Assembly: GCA_910585485.1 (NCBI GenBank)
Contig: CAJUEZ010000052.1
Coordinates: 1-12,134, forward strand
Direction: 5' to 3'
DNA length: 12,134 nucleotides
Origin: an uncultured Clostridia bacterium
Lineage (GTDB): Bacteria; Bacillota; Clostridia; UBA1381
The notes under the pieces are model-generated. The model was not told the DNA's origin and did no database searches. It was given only the letters and a program-made list of their open reading frames with translations. Both the position numbers and the translations under genes were made by a program. Positions 1-6,828 of the stretch are shown one piece after another. The first letter of the stretch is position 1. Every line of letters starts with the position of its first letter.

Positions 1-55
1 GAGCGTCTGCCTTACAAGCAGGATGTCACAGGTTCGAGCCCTGTAACTCCCACCA
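1..55 (+). tRNA. tRNA-Val (anticodon TAC), 5' end cut off by the window
   Basis: This is the 3' portion of a tRNA. The sequence begins in the 3' strand of the D arm. The anticodon stem pairs 6-10 with 18-22 around a seven-base loop (11-17), with anticodon TAC at 13-15, reading GUA valine codons. The T arm holds the usual GGTTCGA box, and the acceptor 3' strand is followed by discriminator A52 and an encoded CCA (53-55). No terminator follows, so it may be co-transcribed with the next tRNA. Confidence 0.93.
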
Positions 56-110
56 ATTTTCCGCTTTTCGCGCGTTTGTGCTTTAGTGTATGATATATGT
101 ATCGGTCGCT

Positions 111-139
111 TAAACACACGATATGCGTAAAATGATAAT
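111..139 (+). promoter_or_regulatory. Candidate promoter for tRNA-Thr/tRNA-Tyr
   Basis: TAAACA (111-116) and GATAAT (134-139) are separated by 17 bases and resemble the -35 and -10 boxes of a housekeeping promoter. Transcription would start near 146, about 15 bases before the mature 5' end of tRNA-Thr. The match is imperfect, and the 105-base spacer after tRNA-Val has no terminator, so read-through from upstream is an alternative. Confidence 0.4.
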
Positions 140-160
140 TTATACAAAACAATTCAATAT

Positions 161-236
161 GCTGGTGTAGCTCAATTGGTAGAGCAGCTGATTTGTAATC
201 AGCAGGTCGCGGGTTCGAGTCCCATCACCAGCTCCA
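161..236 (+). tRNA. tRNA-Thr (anticodon TGT)
   Basis: A complete cloverleaf. The acceptor strands GCTGGTG (161-167) and CACCAGC (226-232) pair perfectly. The anticodon stem 187-191/199-203 presents TGT at 194-196, reading ACA threonine codons. The T arm contains GGTTCGA, and discriminator T233 is followed by encoded CCA (234-236). It lies between tRNA-Val and tRNA-Tyr in one orientation, as in a clostridial tRNA cluster. Confidence 0.97.
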
Positions 237-240
237 AAAA

Positions 241-261
241 GGGACAAGGTAATCTTGTCCC
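241..261 (+). other. Perfect spacer hairpin between tRNA-Thr and tRNA-Tyr
   Basis: GGGACAAG (241-248) and CTTGTCCC (254-261) form an 8-bp perfect stem with a 5-base loop. No T-run follows on the + strand, so this is not a convincing terminator for the tRNAs. It sits exactly between two mature tRNA ends and more likely shapes processing of the shared precursor. On the - strand the five As before it would read as a T-run, so weak termination of antisense transcription is possible. Confidence 0.5.
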
Positions 262-269
262 TATAATAT

Positions 270-354
270 GGGAGAGTTCCCGAGTGGCCAAAGGGGGCAG
301 ACTGTAAATCTGTTGTCTTCGACTTCAATGGTTCGAATCCATTCTCTCCCACCA
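270..354 (+). tRNA. tRNA-Tyr (anticodon GTA)
   Basis: A class II tRNA of 85 bases with a long variable arm. The acceptor strands GGGAGAG (270-276) and CTCTCCC (344-350) pair perfectly. The anticodon stem 297-301/309-313 has one G-T pair and presents GTA at 304-306, reading UAC/UAU tyrosine codons. The T arm has GGTTCGA, discriminator A351 and encoded CCA (352-354). The extended variable arm after 313 is typical of bacterial tRNA-Tyr. Confidence 0.97.
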
Positions 355-355
355 C

Positions 356-387
356 ATCGGAACAGGTTTCGCTTGTTCCGATTTTTT
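356..387 (+). terminator. Intrinsic terminator of the tRNA cluster
   Basis: ATCGGAACA (356-364) pairs with TGTTCCGAT (374-382) around a short loop, and Ts run through 387. It starts one base after the encoded CCA of tRNA-Tyr and so ends the tRNA transcript. Confidence 0.85.
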
Positions 388-388
388 G

Positions 389-542
389 TTTACTAAAAAT
401 CAGTCACCTGCTTCGCTGTTTCTCCTTATTCGCAAAAAGGCACGCTTGGTTCGCCTACTTGCTTGCAAGCGCACTCATAATGGCGAATAGTCGCTGTCAC
501 CTTTTTGTGAGTTTGCCTGAGGCGCAGAGTGATGACAGTAAA
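389..542. repeat. Imperfect ~154-bp palindromic element, MITE-like or structured RNA
   Basis: The ends are inverted copies: TTTACT at 389-394 and AGTAAA at 537-542, with TCA (403-405) and TGA (533-535) just inside. Moving inward, AAAAAGG (434-440) faces CCTTTTT (500-506), TTCGCC (450-455) faces GGCGAA (482-487), and the perfect palindrome GCTTGCAAGC (461-470) lies close to the centre. Another pairing, TATTCGC (427-433) with GCGAATA (483-489), competes with the TTCGCC stem. The element lies between two terminators and has no convincing gene. It could be a miniature inverted-repeat element, a repeated extragenic palindrome or a folded noncoding RNA. No clear target-site duplication is visible. 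Confidence 0.5.
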
Positions 543-570
543 ATCATCGTGCCGAGTTAAATGCTGAAAG

Positions 571-599
571 AATCGCATATATATGCGGTTATTTTTTTT
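571..599 (+). terminator. Intrinsic terminator with no identified upstream gene
   Basis: AATCGCAT (571-578) pairs with ATGCGGTT (583-590) around an ATAT loop, followed by A and eight Ts (592-599). It is too far from the tRNA-Tyr terminator to be needed by the tRNA cluster. It implies a transcript ending here, either read-through or an RNA from the 389-570 region, though I see no convincing promoter between 388 and 540. Confidence 0.7.
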
Positions 600-625
600 G
601 CTTATACACAATAAGCCGCTTTATG

Positions 626-665
626 TATCAGCTAAACAAATAAATTGTTTGGCTGATATTTTTTT
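626..665 (+). terminator. Second intrinsic terminator before the M50-scpAB operon
   Basis: TATCAGC plus AAACAA (626-639, with T633 opposite G651) pairs with TTGTTT plus GCTGATA (645-658), giving a long stem with one wobble pair. Seven Ts (659-665) follow. It insulates the operon promoter at 726 from upstream transcription. The bases from 666 to 725 show no gene or recognisable site. Confidence 0.75.
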
Positions 666-725
666 GAGCGAATAATCGACGCAGGCAGCTTTTACAATAT
701 TCAGCGCTTTTTTACACAAAATCAC

Positions 726-754
726 TTTACATTTTGGGGAGAAAATTATATAAT
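726..754 (+). promoter_or_regulatory. Sigma-A-type promoter of the M50-scpA-scpB operon
   Basis: TTTACA (726-731) and a consensus TATAAT (749-754) are separated by 17 bases. Transcription would begin near 761, leaving a short leader before the AAGGAG ribosome binding site (771-776) and the ATG at 784. No operator is evident, which fits constitutive housekeeping expression. Confidence 0.8.
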
Positions 755-783
755 ATATTTATCTGTATTTAAGGAGAAAAATT

Positions 784-1437
784 ATGTTAGGTATTGATAT
801 TTTTAGAATTGTTATAAATATTCCCATAGTGCTGATTGCGCTTACAGTGCATGAATTCGCGCATGGATGGGTTTCCTCGAAACTTGGAGACCCTACACCT
901 GAACGTGACGGACGTTTAACGCTTAACCCGTTTGCGCATCTTGATCTTGCGGGAACGATTCTTATGATACTTACAGGCTTCGGCTGGGCAAAACCTGTAA
1001 TGGTTGACCCGAGGTATTATAAAAATCAGAAAAAGGGCATGGCAATAACAGCCGCCGCGGGACCTTTGGCAAACCTTTTGATGGCAATCATAGGAATGAT
1101 TGTGTATTATTCCGTTGTTATCATAAAAGAGAAATTTCAGATAAATATGGATTTTTCAACATTATTAATGTTTGTGTACGTGTTTATTTATACTAACTTA
1201 TGTTTCATGGTGTTTAATATTATTCCTATACCTCCGCTTGACGGTTCAAAAGTTTTGGGATTGCTTTTGCCGAACAGAGTATATTACACAATGCTTCAAT
1301 ACGAAAGATATTCTATGATACTTATTATGGTGCTGTCTCTTACAGGTGTGTTTGGAGGAATAATAGGCAGCGGAGTAAATCTTATTATATCGTTAATAGA
1401 CAAACCGCTGCTGTTTTTGGCAGGATTGATATTGTAA
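784..1437 (+). CDS. Site-2 protease (M50 family) zinc metallopeptidase
   Basis: A small polytopic membrane protease of the M50/S2P family (217 residues), expected to cleave substrates within the membrane plane. The zinc motif HEFAH is at residues 23-27, with Glu24 as the catalytic base. The third metal ligand is the Asp of PPLDG (Asp153), preceded by the family-typical NIIPIP stretch. Hydrophobic segments lie near residues 7-22, 88-113, 126-147 and 175-215. It is a compact form without a PDZ domain, similar in size to Bacillus YwhC-type proteins. The start is set by AAGGAG seven bases upstream. It is the first gene of the operon, with scpA ten bases after its stop. This M50-scpAB order is common in Firmicutes; the substrate is unknown. 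Confidence 0.93.
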   Translation: MLGIDIFRIVINIPIVLIALTVHEFAHGWVSSKLGDPTPERDGRLTLNPFAHLDLAGTILMILTGFGWAKPVMVDPRYYKNQKKGMAITAAAGPLANLLMAIIGMIVYYSVVIIKEKFQINMDFSTLLMFVYVFIYTNLCFMVFNIIPIPPLDGSKVLGLLLPNRVYYTMLQYERYSMILIMVLSLTGVFGGIIGSGVNLIISLIDKPLLFLAGLIL

Positions 1438-1447
1438 AGGGAAAAGT

Positions 1448-2167
1448 ATGGATAAGATATTATATAAACTGGACAGCTTTGAAGGTCCTTTGGACTTGCT
1501 TCTTACGCTTATACAAAAAAATAAAGTCAGTATTTATGATATTCCTATTGTGGAAATAACGGCTCAGTATCTTGAAGCTATAGAAGGAATAGAAGAGGCT
1601 GATTTGGATAACACAAGCGAGTTTCTTGTTATGGCATCTCACCTTTTGTATATAAAATCGAAGATGCTTCTTCCTAAAAACGAGGAGGAAGAAGAGGAAG
1701 ACCCGCGCGAGGAACTTGCAAAGCGCCTTGTTGAATATCAGCAGTTTAAAGAAGCGTCAAAGGAACTGAGAAAAAGCGAGTTTTCAACTAAATATATGGT
1801 GTTTCGAGAGGCGGAGAAAATTAATTTTCCTATACCTGAGTACAATATAAATCATAATACAGATGAGTTGTTAGAAGCGTTTAACAGCATATTTCAGCGT
1901 CAGCTTCGCAGATCGAAACCTGAGAAAAGGGCATTTTCAAAAATTGTTGGACGAGAAAAAGTATCTGTTGATGATATGGTTGAAAAAATATGCAAAAGAT
2001 TAAGACGTGAAAGTAAAATAGTGTTTGAAATGCTTTTTGCGCCGGAGGATTCTAAACCTGAGATGATAGCGACATTTCTTGCAGTGCTTGAAATGATAAA
2101 ACTCGGAAAACTGTATGCGGATTATGACAGAGATAAAAAAGATTTTATTTTAACTACGGAGAAGTAA
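1448..2167 (+). CDS. scpA: Segregation and condensation protein A
   Basis: ScpA is the kleisin subunit of the SMC-ScpAB condensin-like complex, which organises and segregates newly replicated chromosomes. At 239 residues it has the usual family length. The N-terminal SMC-neck-binding region contains the signature FEGPLDLLL (11-19), followed by helices ending in ASHLLYIKSKMLLP (63-76). A strongly acidic stretch (about 79-90) leads into the linker that ScpB binds, and residues from about 170 form the C-terminal winged helix that contacts the SMC head. An AAGGG site (1437-1441) overlaps the stop of the preceding gene and fixes the ATG at 1448. Only two bases separate it from scpB, so the two subunits are probably translated together. 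Confidence 0.97.
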   Translation: MDKILYKLDSFEGPLDLLLTLIQKNKVSIYDIPIVEITAQYLEAIEGIEEADLDNTSEFLVMASHLLYIKSKMLLPKNEEEEEEDPREELAKRLVEYQQFKEASKELRKSEFSTKYMVFREAEKINFPIPEYNINHNTDELLEAFNSIFQRQLRRSKPEKRAFSKIVGREKVSVDDMVEKICKRLRRESKIVFEMLFAPEDSKPEMIATFLAVLEMIKLGKLYADYDRDKKDFILTTEK

Positions 2168-2169
2168 AT

Positions 2170-2787
2170 ATGGATAACATTAAATACGCGATAGAGGGAA
2201 TACTTTTCGCCGCGGGAGAGCCTGTAAAGGCTTCAAAACTTGCGGTGGTACTTGACAGCACAGTAGATGAGATAAAGGATGCTGTGGAAGAATTAAAAGC
2301 CGAATATGAGCGCGACAAGCGCGGTTTTAATATAATTGATATACTTGAAGGATACCAAATTTGTTCAAGACCGGAATATTATACATACATACAGGAAATA
2401 TTAGGAGAGCAGAGAAATCAGCCGCTTTCTAACGCGGCGATGGAGGCGCTCGCGATAATTGCCTACAAACAGCCTATAACGCGCGGACAGATTGAGCATA
2501 TCCGCGGTGTAAACAGTGACGGCTGTGTGAACAGACTGTATGAGAGGGGACTTATTGAGGAAAGGGGCAGACTTGACGCTCCGGGAAGACCAATACTTTA
2601 TGTGACAACTGAGACCTTTCTGCGCTGTTTTGGACTAAAGAATCCAAAGGATTTGCCGCCGCTCGATTTAAGCAGACTAAACCTTGAATCGGCACAGGGA
2701 ATGCAGCTTGAAATAAATGAGGACAACGCTGAAAAGCGTGAAGAAGAGGGCGATAGGACATCTGAAATAAATGAACCGGAAGAATAA
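2170..2787 (+). CDS. scpB: Segregation and condensation protein B
   Basis: ScpB is the Kite-family dimer that binds the ScpA linker and regulates the SMC ring. The 205-residue protein contains two winged-helix domains (roughly 1-80 and 85-165). The family signature MEALAIIAYKQPITR (91-105) is followed by IEHIRGV and by APGRPILY (137-144). The last 35 or so residues are an acidic, probably disordered tail of the kind that varies among ScpB proteins. The Shine-Dalgarno GGAGAAG lies inside the end of scpA. Confidence 0.97.
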   Translation: MDNIKYAIEGILFAAGEPVKASKLAVVLDSTVDEIKDAVEELKAEYERDKRGFNIIDILEGYQICSRPEYYTYIQEILGEQRNQPLSNAAMEALAIIAYKQPITRGQIEHIRGVNSDGCVNRLYERGLIEERGRLDAPGRPILYVTTETFLRCFGLKNPKDLPPLDLSRLNLESAQGMQLEINEDNAEKREEEGDRTSEINEPEE

Positions 2788-2805
2788 TATAGGGGAGGAA
2801 GCGCT

Positions 2806-3453
2806 ATGACGGCGTTATATATTATATTGATTATACTTGCCGTTGTAATGATACTTCTCATTGTACCGGCTGAATGTGTGATAAAAATATCATATAATGA
2901 CGGTGATACAAACAATATTCTCTTTATAAGGTACGCTTTTTTAAAATTCAAACTGCTGCCTGCGGAAAAGAGCGAGGTAAAAAAAGAGGTAAAGAAAGAG
3001 AAAAGAACAGAAAAGGATTCCGATAAACAAAAAGAAAAAACGGACGATAAAGGTAATGACATAAAAGCTGTTATAAAGCTCGGGAAATGTATTTATACAG
3101 AATTAAAACAAGATATATTTAATATAGTTAACCATTTTTTCAAGCATACAATCAGGGTGAGAGAACTTAATATTTCATCTGACTTCGGCACGGGTGATCC
3201 GATGTATACGGGAATAGCCGCGGGAGCGGTTAACGCTGCCGTATATAACGCGGTATCGTTTATAGACAGGCATATGACGCTTGATAAATGGAATGTGTCG
3301 CTTAACGCGGATTTTGATAACGCGGTAGTGAGCGCGGGCATATACGCTAAAATAAGAACAAGGATTATATATATTTTTAAAATAGGATTTATGGCGGCTG
3401 TGCTGCTTGTAAAAATACAAAAAATCAATAGGAGGATAAAGAAAAATGGCTGA
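2806..3453 (+). CDS. DUF2953 domain-containing membrane protein (YtfI-like)
   Basis: A 215-residue protein with one N-terminal transmembrane segment (about residues 3-23) followed by a very lysine/glutamate-rich linker (about 55-85). The C-terminal part resembles DUF2953, including a GTGDPMYTGIAAG-type loop (128-140). Bacillus YtfI belongs to this family and sits directly before ytfJ, as here. The biochemical role is unknown; the pairing suggests a membrane partner of the spore-associated YtfJ. A GGGAGG site before the ATG supports the start. Its last eight bases overlap ytfJ, so translation is coupled. Confidence 0.8.
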   Translation: MTALYIILIILAVVMILLIVPAECVIKISYNDGDTNNILFIRYAFLKFKLLPAEKSEVKKEVKKEKRTEKDSDKQKEKTDDKGNDIKAVIKLGKCIYTELKQDIFNIVNHFFKHTIRVRELNISSDFGTGDPMYTGIAAGAVNAAVYNAVSFIDRHMTLDKWNVSLNADFDNAVVSAGIYAKIRTRIIYIFKIGFMAAVLLVKIQKINRRIKKNG

Positions 3454-3874
3454 TAATAAAGTAAGCGAAATGATTTCAGAGGCTTCGGAGAATTTTAAGA
3501 GTATGATTAACTCAAACTCTGTTGTGGGAGAACCTATTGCAATGGAAGACGGTACAGTGATAGTGCCTATTTCAAAAGTTTCGTTCGGATTCGGCGGCGG
3601 CGGAAGTGAGTTTGACAGCAAAAACAGCGCGGATACTCGCTTTGGCGGCGGAATGGGCGGCGGAGCGTCTGTAAAAGCTGAGGCGTTTCTTGTAATAAAT
3701 AATGGAAATGTGCGTCTTATTCCTGTAGATGGAGGCTCTTCACCGCTTGACAAGGTGATTGACCTTATGCCGGGGGTAATTGATAAAGTGAACGGATTTA
3801 TGTCGGACAGAAAAGAAAAAAAGGCGCGTAAAAACGAGGAAAAAACATCAGACGTTGAAATACTGGGAGATTAA
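3446..3874 (+). CDS. ytfJ: YtfJ/GerW family sporulation protein
   Basis: A 142-residue member of the YtfJ (GerW) family, made in the forespore in Bacillus and needed for normal spore germination. Visible features are the N-terminal helix, the core GEPIAMEDGTVIVPISKVSFGFG (28-50 region), two glycine-rich stretches (49-53 and 67-74), and the family block AFLVINNGNVRLIPV (80-94). The C-terminus is highly charged. AGGAGG (3430-3435) precedes the ATG, which lies within the 3' end of the DUF2953 gene. Presence of this gene suggests an organism that sporulates or descends from spore formers, though non-sporulating Clostridia can retain it. Confidence 0.9.
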   Translation: MADNKVSEMISEASENFKSMINSNSVVGEPIAMEDGTVIVPISKVSFGFGGGGSEFDSKNSADTRFGGGMGGGASVKAEAFLVINNGNVRLIPVDGGSSPLDKVIDLMPGVIDKVNGFMSDRKEKKARKNEEKTSDVEILGD

Positions 3875-3876
3875 TA

Positions 3877-5718
3877 ATGATAACGACGAGGGATAAAATT
3901 TTATCGGCAGTTGAAAAGCCGACGCGCTATACCGGCGGTGAACTTAATGCGGTGATGAAAAATCCTGCTGAGGTTGACGTGCGTTTCGGTTTTTGTTTTG
4001 CTGACACATATGAAATTGCGATGTCGCATTTGGGATTAAAGATATTGTATCACGACCTGAACGACCGTTCAGATACCTACTGCGAGCGTGTGTTTGCTCC
4101 GTGGACGGATATGGAGGCGGAGATGAAGAAGCATGGAATGCGTCTTTTCGCACTTGAAACAGGCGACGAGGTGACGCATTTTGATATGCTGGGTTTTACG
4201 CTTCAGTATGAACTGTCGTATTCGAATATAGTTAATATGCTTAATCTTGCTGAAATACCGGTACGCGCGCGCGAAAGAGACGAAAGCTATCCTATAGTGT
4301 GCGGAGGCGGTCCTTGCGCGTATAATGCCGAGCCTGTGGCGGATATATTTGACTTCCTTATGCTCGGCGAGGGCGAGGATATGATTAACGAGGTAGTGGA
4401 CGAATATGTAAAATGGAAAAAAAGCGGTAAGCAAAGCAAGCGTGATTACCTTGAAGCCATAGCAAAGATTGAGGGCGTATATGTGCCGTCATTTTATGAT
4501 GTTGAGTACAACGAGGATAATACAGTAAAAAGTATTACACCTAATAATCCGAACGCAAAACCGAGAATAAGAAAGCGTATAATGACGGATTTCAATACAG
4601 CATACACTCCTGAAACGATAGTCGTACCGTTCGGCGAGGTGGTACATGACAGAGTAATGCTTGAGGTGATGCGCGGGTGCCTGAGAGGATGCCGTTTCTG
4701 TCAGGCGGGGTATATCTACCGTCCGCTCCGTGAAAGAAAGCCTGAAAGACTTCTCAGCACGGCGGAAAAACTGCTTTCTTGCAGCGGATATGACGAAATA
4801 TCGCTGTCTTCACTGTCAACGAGCGATTTCAGCGGTTTAAGAGAACTTACGGACGGGCTGCTTGGCATAACGGAGGAAAAGAAAATCGGTCTTTCCCTTC
4901 CGTCGCTCCGTATAGATAACTTCTCTCTTGAATTAATGGAAAAGGTGCAAAAGGTACGCAAGACAGGTATAACCTTCGCGCCCGAAGCGGGCACTCAAAG
5001 ACTTCGTGATGTTATAAATAAGAACATAAGCGAGGAGGACATTGTAAAGTCAACCGCGCTGCTCTTTCGGGGCGGATGGACTAATGTGAAGCTTTATTTT
5101 ATGATAGGACTTCCCACGGAGACAATGGAGGATGTACACGGTATAGCGGATTTGGCACAGAAGGTTTTAGATGTTTATTTTGACATTCCCAAGGAGGAAA
5201 GGGCAAAGCAGATTAATATAACGGTCAGCACGTCAAGCTTTGTGCCGAAACCGTTTACGGCATTCCAATGGGCGGAGCAGGACACGCGTGAAATGCTTAT
5301 AGCAAAACAGAACGAACTGAAAGGCGCGATTAAGTCAAAGAGAATACGCTATAATTGGCACGACAATAAGACAAGCTATCTTGAAGGTGTGTTTGCGCGC
5401 GGTGACAGACGTCTTTGCGAGGTTATAATCAAGGCGGTTGAAAACGGCTGTAAATTTGACGGTTGGGGCGAGAACTTTGACTTTGACACATGGATGAAAA
5501 CCTTTGATGAGCTTGGAATTGACCCTGATTTTTACACGGCGCGCGAAAGAAGCTATGATGAGGTTCTGCCGTGGGAGCATATTGACATAGGTGTCACAAA
5601 AGAATTTTTAATGCGCGAGAACGAAAAGGCTAAACAGGCTGTTACTACGCCTAACTGCCGTCAGCAGTGCGCGGGCTGCGGGATAAGGTCATTCGGCACG
5701 GGGGTATGTTATGAGTAA
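3877..5718 (+). CDS. TIGR03960-type radical SAM protein with B12-binding-like N-terminus
   Basis: A 613-residue radical SAM enzyme. The N-terminal half (about 20-175) resembles a cobalamin-binding-like fold, with CGGGPCAYN (142-150) and LGEGED (163-168). The radical SAM core follows, and its [4Fe-4S] motif CxxxCxxC is at Cys268, Cys272 and Cys275 in an RGCLRGCRFC context. The SAM-binding core continues through APEAGTQRLR and the MIGLPTET loop. The C-terminus carries a second CxxxCxxC (Cys594, Cys598, Cys601) plus Cys611, suggesting an auxiliary metal site. The family is conserved beside a DUF2344 protein, and often near ribonuclease G and rplU; its reaction is not known to me. The ATG is two bases after ytfJ, and the 3' end overlaps the DUF2344 gene by eight bases. 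Confidence 0.9.
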   Translation: MITTRDKILSAVEKPTRYTGGELNAVMKNPAEVDVRFGFCFADTYEIAMSHLGLKILYHDLNDRSDTYCERVFAPWTDMEAEMKKHGMRLFALETGDEVTHFDMLGFTLQYELSYSNIVNMLNLAEIPVRARERDESYPIVCGGGPCAYNAEPVADIFDFLMLGEGEDMINEVVDEYVKWKKSGKQSKRDYLEAIAKIEGVYVPSFYDVEYNEDNTVKSITPNNPNAKPRIRKRIMTDFNTAYTPETIVVPFGEVVHDRVMLEVMRGCLRGCRFCQAGYIYRPLRERKPERLLSTAEKLLSCSGYDEISLSSLSTSDFSGLRELTDGLLGITEEKKIGLSLPSLRIDNFSLELMEKVQKVRKTGITFAPEAGTQRLRDVINKNISEEDIVKSTALLFRGGWTNVKLYFMIGLPTETMEDVHGIADLAQKVLDVYFDIPKEERAKQINITVSTSSFVPKPFTAFQWAEQDTREMLIAKQNELKGAIKSKRIRYNWHDNKTSYLEGVFARGDRRLCEVIIKAVENGCKFDGWGENFDFDTWMKTFDELGIDPDFYTARERSYDEVLPWEHIDIGVTKEFLMRENEKAKQAVTTPNCRQQCAGCGIRSFGTGVCYE

Positions 5719-6364
5719 TTATGTTTTAAAATATTCGCGTGATGATAGGGTAAAGTACATATCTCACCTTGATTTTGTGCGCTTGTTTCACCGTACCATC
5801 CGAAGATCCGGAATGAACTTTGTGTTTAGTCAGGGTTTCAATCCGCACCCGATAATGACAGTGGCGCAGCCTCTTTCCGTGGGTGTAACCTCAGACTGCG
5901 AATATATGAAGGTCGGTTTTGACGGGGAGTACAGCGAACAGGAAATTATAGAAACGATAAACAACGCGTTTCCGCCCGGTTATAAAATACTCGCGGCAAA
6001 ACATGTTGAGGGTAAAGAAATTGATATTACCCGTATTGACAGAGCTGTTTATACCGCGGAGTTTGAATATGAAGGAAATGCTGAACCTGAAAAACTTCTG
6101 TTGTATGACGAATTAAAAGTAATGAAAAAGTCTAAAAGCGGTTTAAAGGAGTCGGATATACGTCCGTATATATATTCGATTGAAAAGACTGCCGACGAAA
6201 ACGGAATAGCGGTAATAAGAATGTGTATAGCAATCGGAAGCGTGTATAATCTTAAACCGCAGAGCGTGATCGACGCGATGGAAAAATATCTTGATAATTT
6301 TAAGGCAGGATTTATGACTGTACACAGAAATCTTATGACAATAGGCGATAAGGAACTTTTGTGA
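5711..6364 (+). CDS. DUF2344 (TIGR03936) family protein, radical SAM partner
   Basis: A 217-residue protein of the DUF2344 family. The diagnostic N-terminal part has KYISHLDFVRLFHRTIRRSG (15-34) and FSQGFNPHP (39-47), which resembles RNA-associated folds but has no established activity. In many bacteria this domain is fused to, or directly follows, a TIGR03960 radical SAM protein; here the genes overlap by eight bases, so stoichiometric production and a joint role are likely. It is the last gene of the operon. No terminator hairpin follows, and the next promoter begins 20 bases downstream. Function remains unknown. Confidence 0.85.
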   Translation: MSNYVLKYSRDDRVKYISHLDFVRLFHRTIRRSGMNFVFSQGFNPHPIMTVAQPLSVGVTSDCEYMKVGFDGEYSEQEIIETINNAFPPGYKILAAKHVEGKEIDITRIDRAVYTAEFEYEGNAEPEKLLLYDELKVMKKSKSGLKESDIRPYIYSIEKTADENGIAVIRMCIAIGSVYNLKPQSVIDAMEKYLDNFKAGFMTVHRNLMTIGDKELL

Positions 6365-6383
6365 AATTTATTTAATAAACCTG

Positions 6384-6412
6384 TTGAAATACTTACCAAA
6401 ATATGTTATAAT
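6384..6412 (+). promoter_or_regulatory. Strong extended -10 promoter of the VOC gene
   Basis: TTGAAA (6384-6389) and consensus TATAAT (6407-6412) have a 17-base spacer, and TG at 6404-6405 gives an extended -10. Transcription would start around 6419, just before the AAGGAG site (6425-6430). The near-consensus sequence suggests strong, largely unregulated transcription, and shows the following gene is not merely part of the upstream operon. Confidence 0.85.
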
Positions 6413-6438
6413 ATATAATAAATGAAGGAGTGATTAAA

Positions 6439-6828
6439 ATGGTACAGGGTATTGAGCATATTGCTGTCGTGTCAAAAGACACGGAAGGGCTTAAAGATTG
6501 GTATATGGAAATGTACGGAGGCAGAGTTGTTTATGACAACGGCAAGGGAACATACTTTTTGCAGTTTGCTGACGGAAGTATGATTGAGTTTGTTATGGCT
6601 CAGTCCGATAAAACTGCCGACGAGGAAAAGCAGGCAGGTATAAGACATATTGCTTTTTCTGTTTCGTATCATGAGTTTGACGCGATAGTGGAAAAGCTGA
6701 AGGCTGACAGCCGTGTTGAGGAAGTGCATGACGTTTCAGAAAACGCAAAGGGACTTAAAACGTACTGGTACAGAGATATAGAAGGTAATTTCTCTCATCT
6801 TATTTATCGTCCCGCTCCGCTTCAATAA
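6439..6828 (+). CDS. VOC/glyoxalase-fold metalloprotein
   Basis: A 129-residue protein of the vicinal oxygen chelate superfamily, with two beta-alpha-beta-beta-beta modules (about 3-53 and 67-125). Ligand-position residues are His7, Glu50 and His70; the fourth position, usually Glu in a GNxIE context, is His120 in GNFSH. These could bind a divalent metal and support lyase, isomerase or dioxygenase chemistry on a small molecule, but the substrate cannot be read from the sequence. Related proteins are often labelled lactoylglutathione lyase without proof. ATG 6439 is chosen over GTG 6430 because the GTG lies inside the AAGGAG ribosome binding site, which is spaced eight bases from the ATG. It has its own promoter. 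Confidence 0.85.
   Translation: MVQGIEHIAVVSKDTEGLKDWYMEMYGGRVVYDNGKGTYFLQFADGSMIEFVMAQSDKTADEEKQAGIRHIAFSVSYHEFDAIVEKLKADSRVEEVHDVSENAKGLKTYWYRDIEGNFSHLIYRPAPLQ

Noticed and set aside
262..267. TATAAT directly before tRNA-Tyr
   Set aside because: The start site would fall inside the mature tRNA, so it cannot be a useful promoter for this gene.
140..355. A 71-codon reading frame on the - strand
   Set aside because: It lies antisense to tRNA-Thr and tRNA-Tyr. The peptide containing GDGTRTRDLL is a well-known artefact of translating tRNA genes on the wrong strand.
426..611. A 61-codon reading frame on the - strand
   Set aside because: It runs through the palindromic element and a terminator, has no convincing ribosome binding site, and shows no protein family features. 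Its apparent conservation would follow from the repeat itself.
2598..3062. A 154-codon reading frame on the - strand
   Set aside because: It is antisense across the scpB/DUF2953 junction, serine/phenylalanine-rich, and matches no family.
3175..3753. A 192-codon reading frame on the - strand
   Set aside because: It is antisense to the DUF2953 and ytfJ genes, with proline-rich low-complexity sequence derived from their glycine codons.
6430..6438. GTG as an earlier start of the VOC protein
   Set aside because: The GTG overlaps the AAGGAG ribosome binding site, which is properly spaced for ATG 6439.
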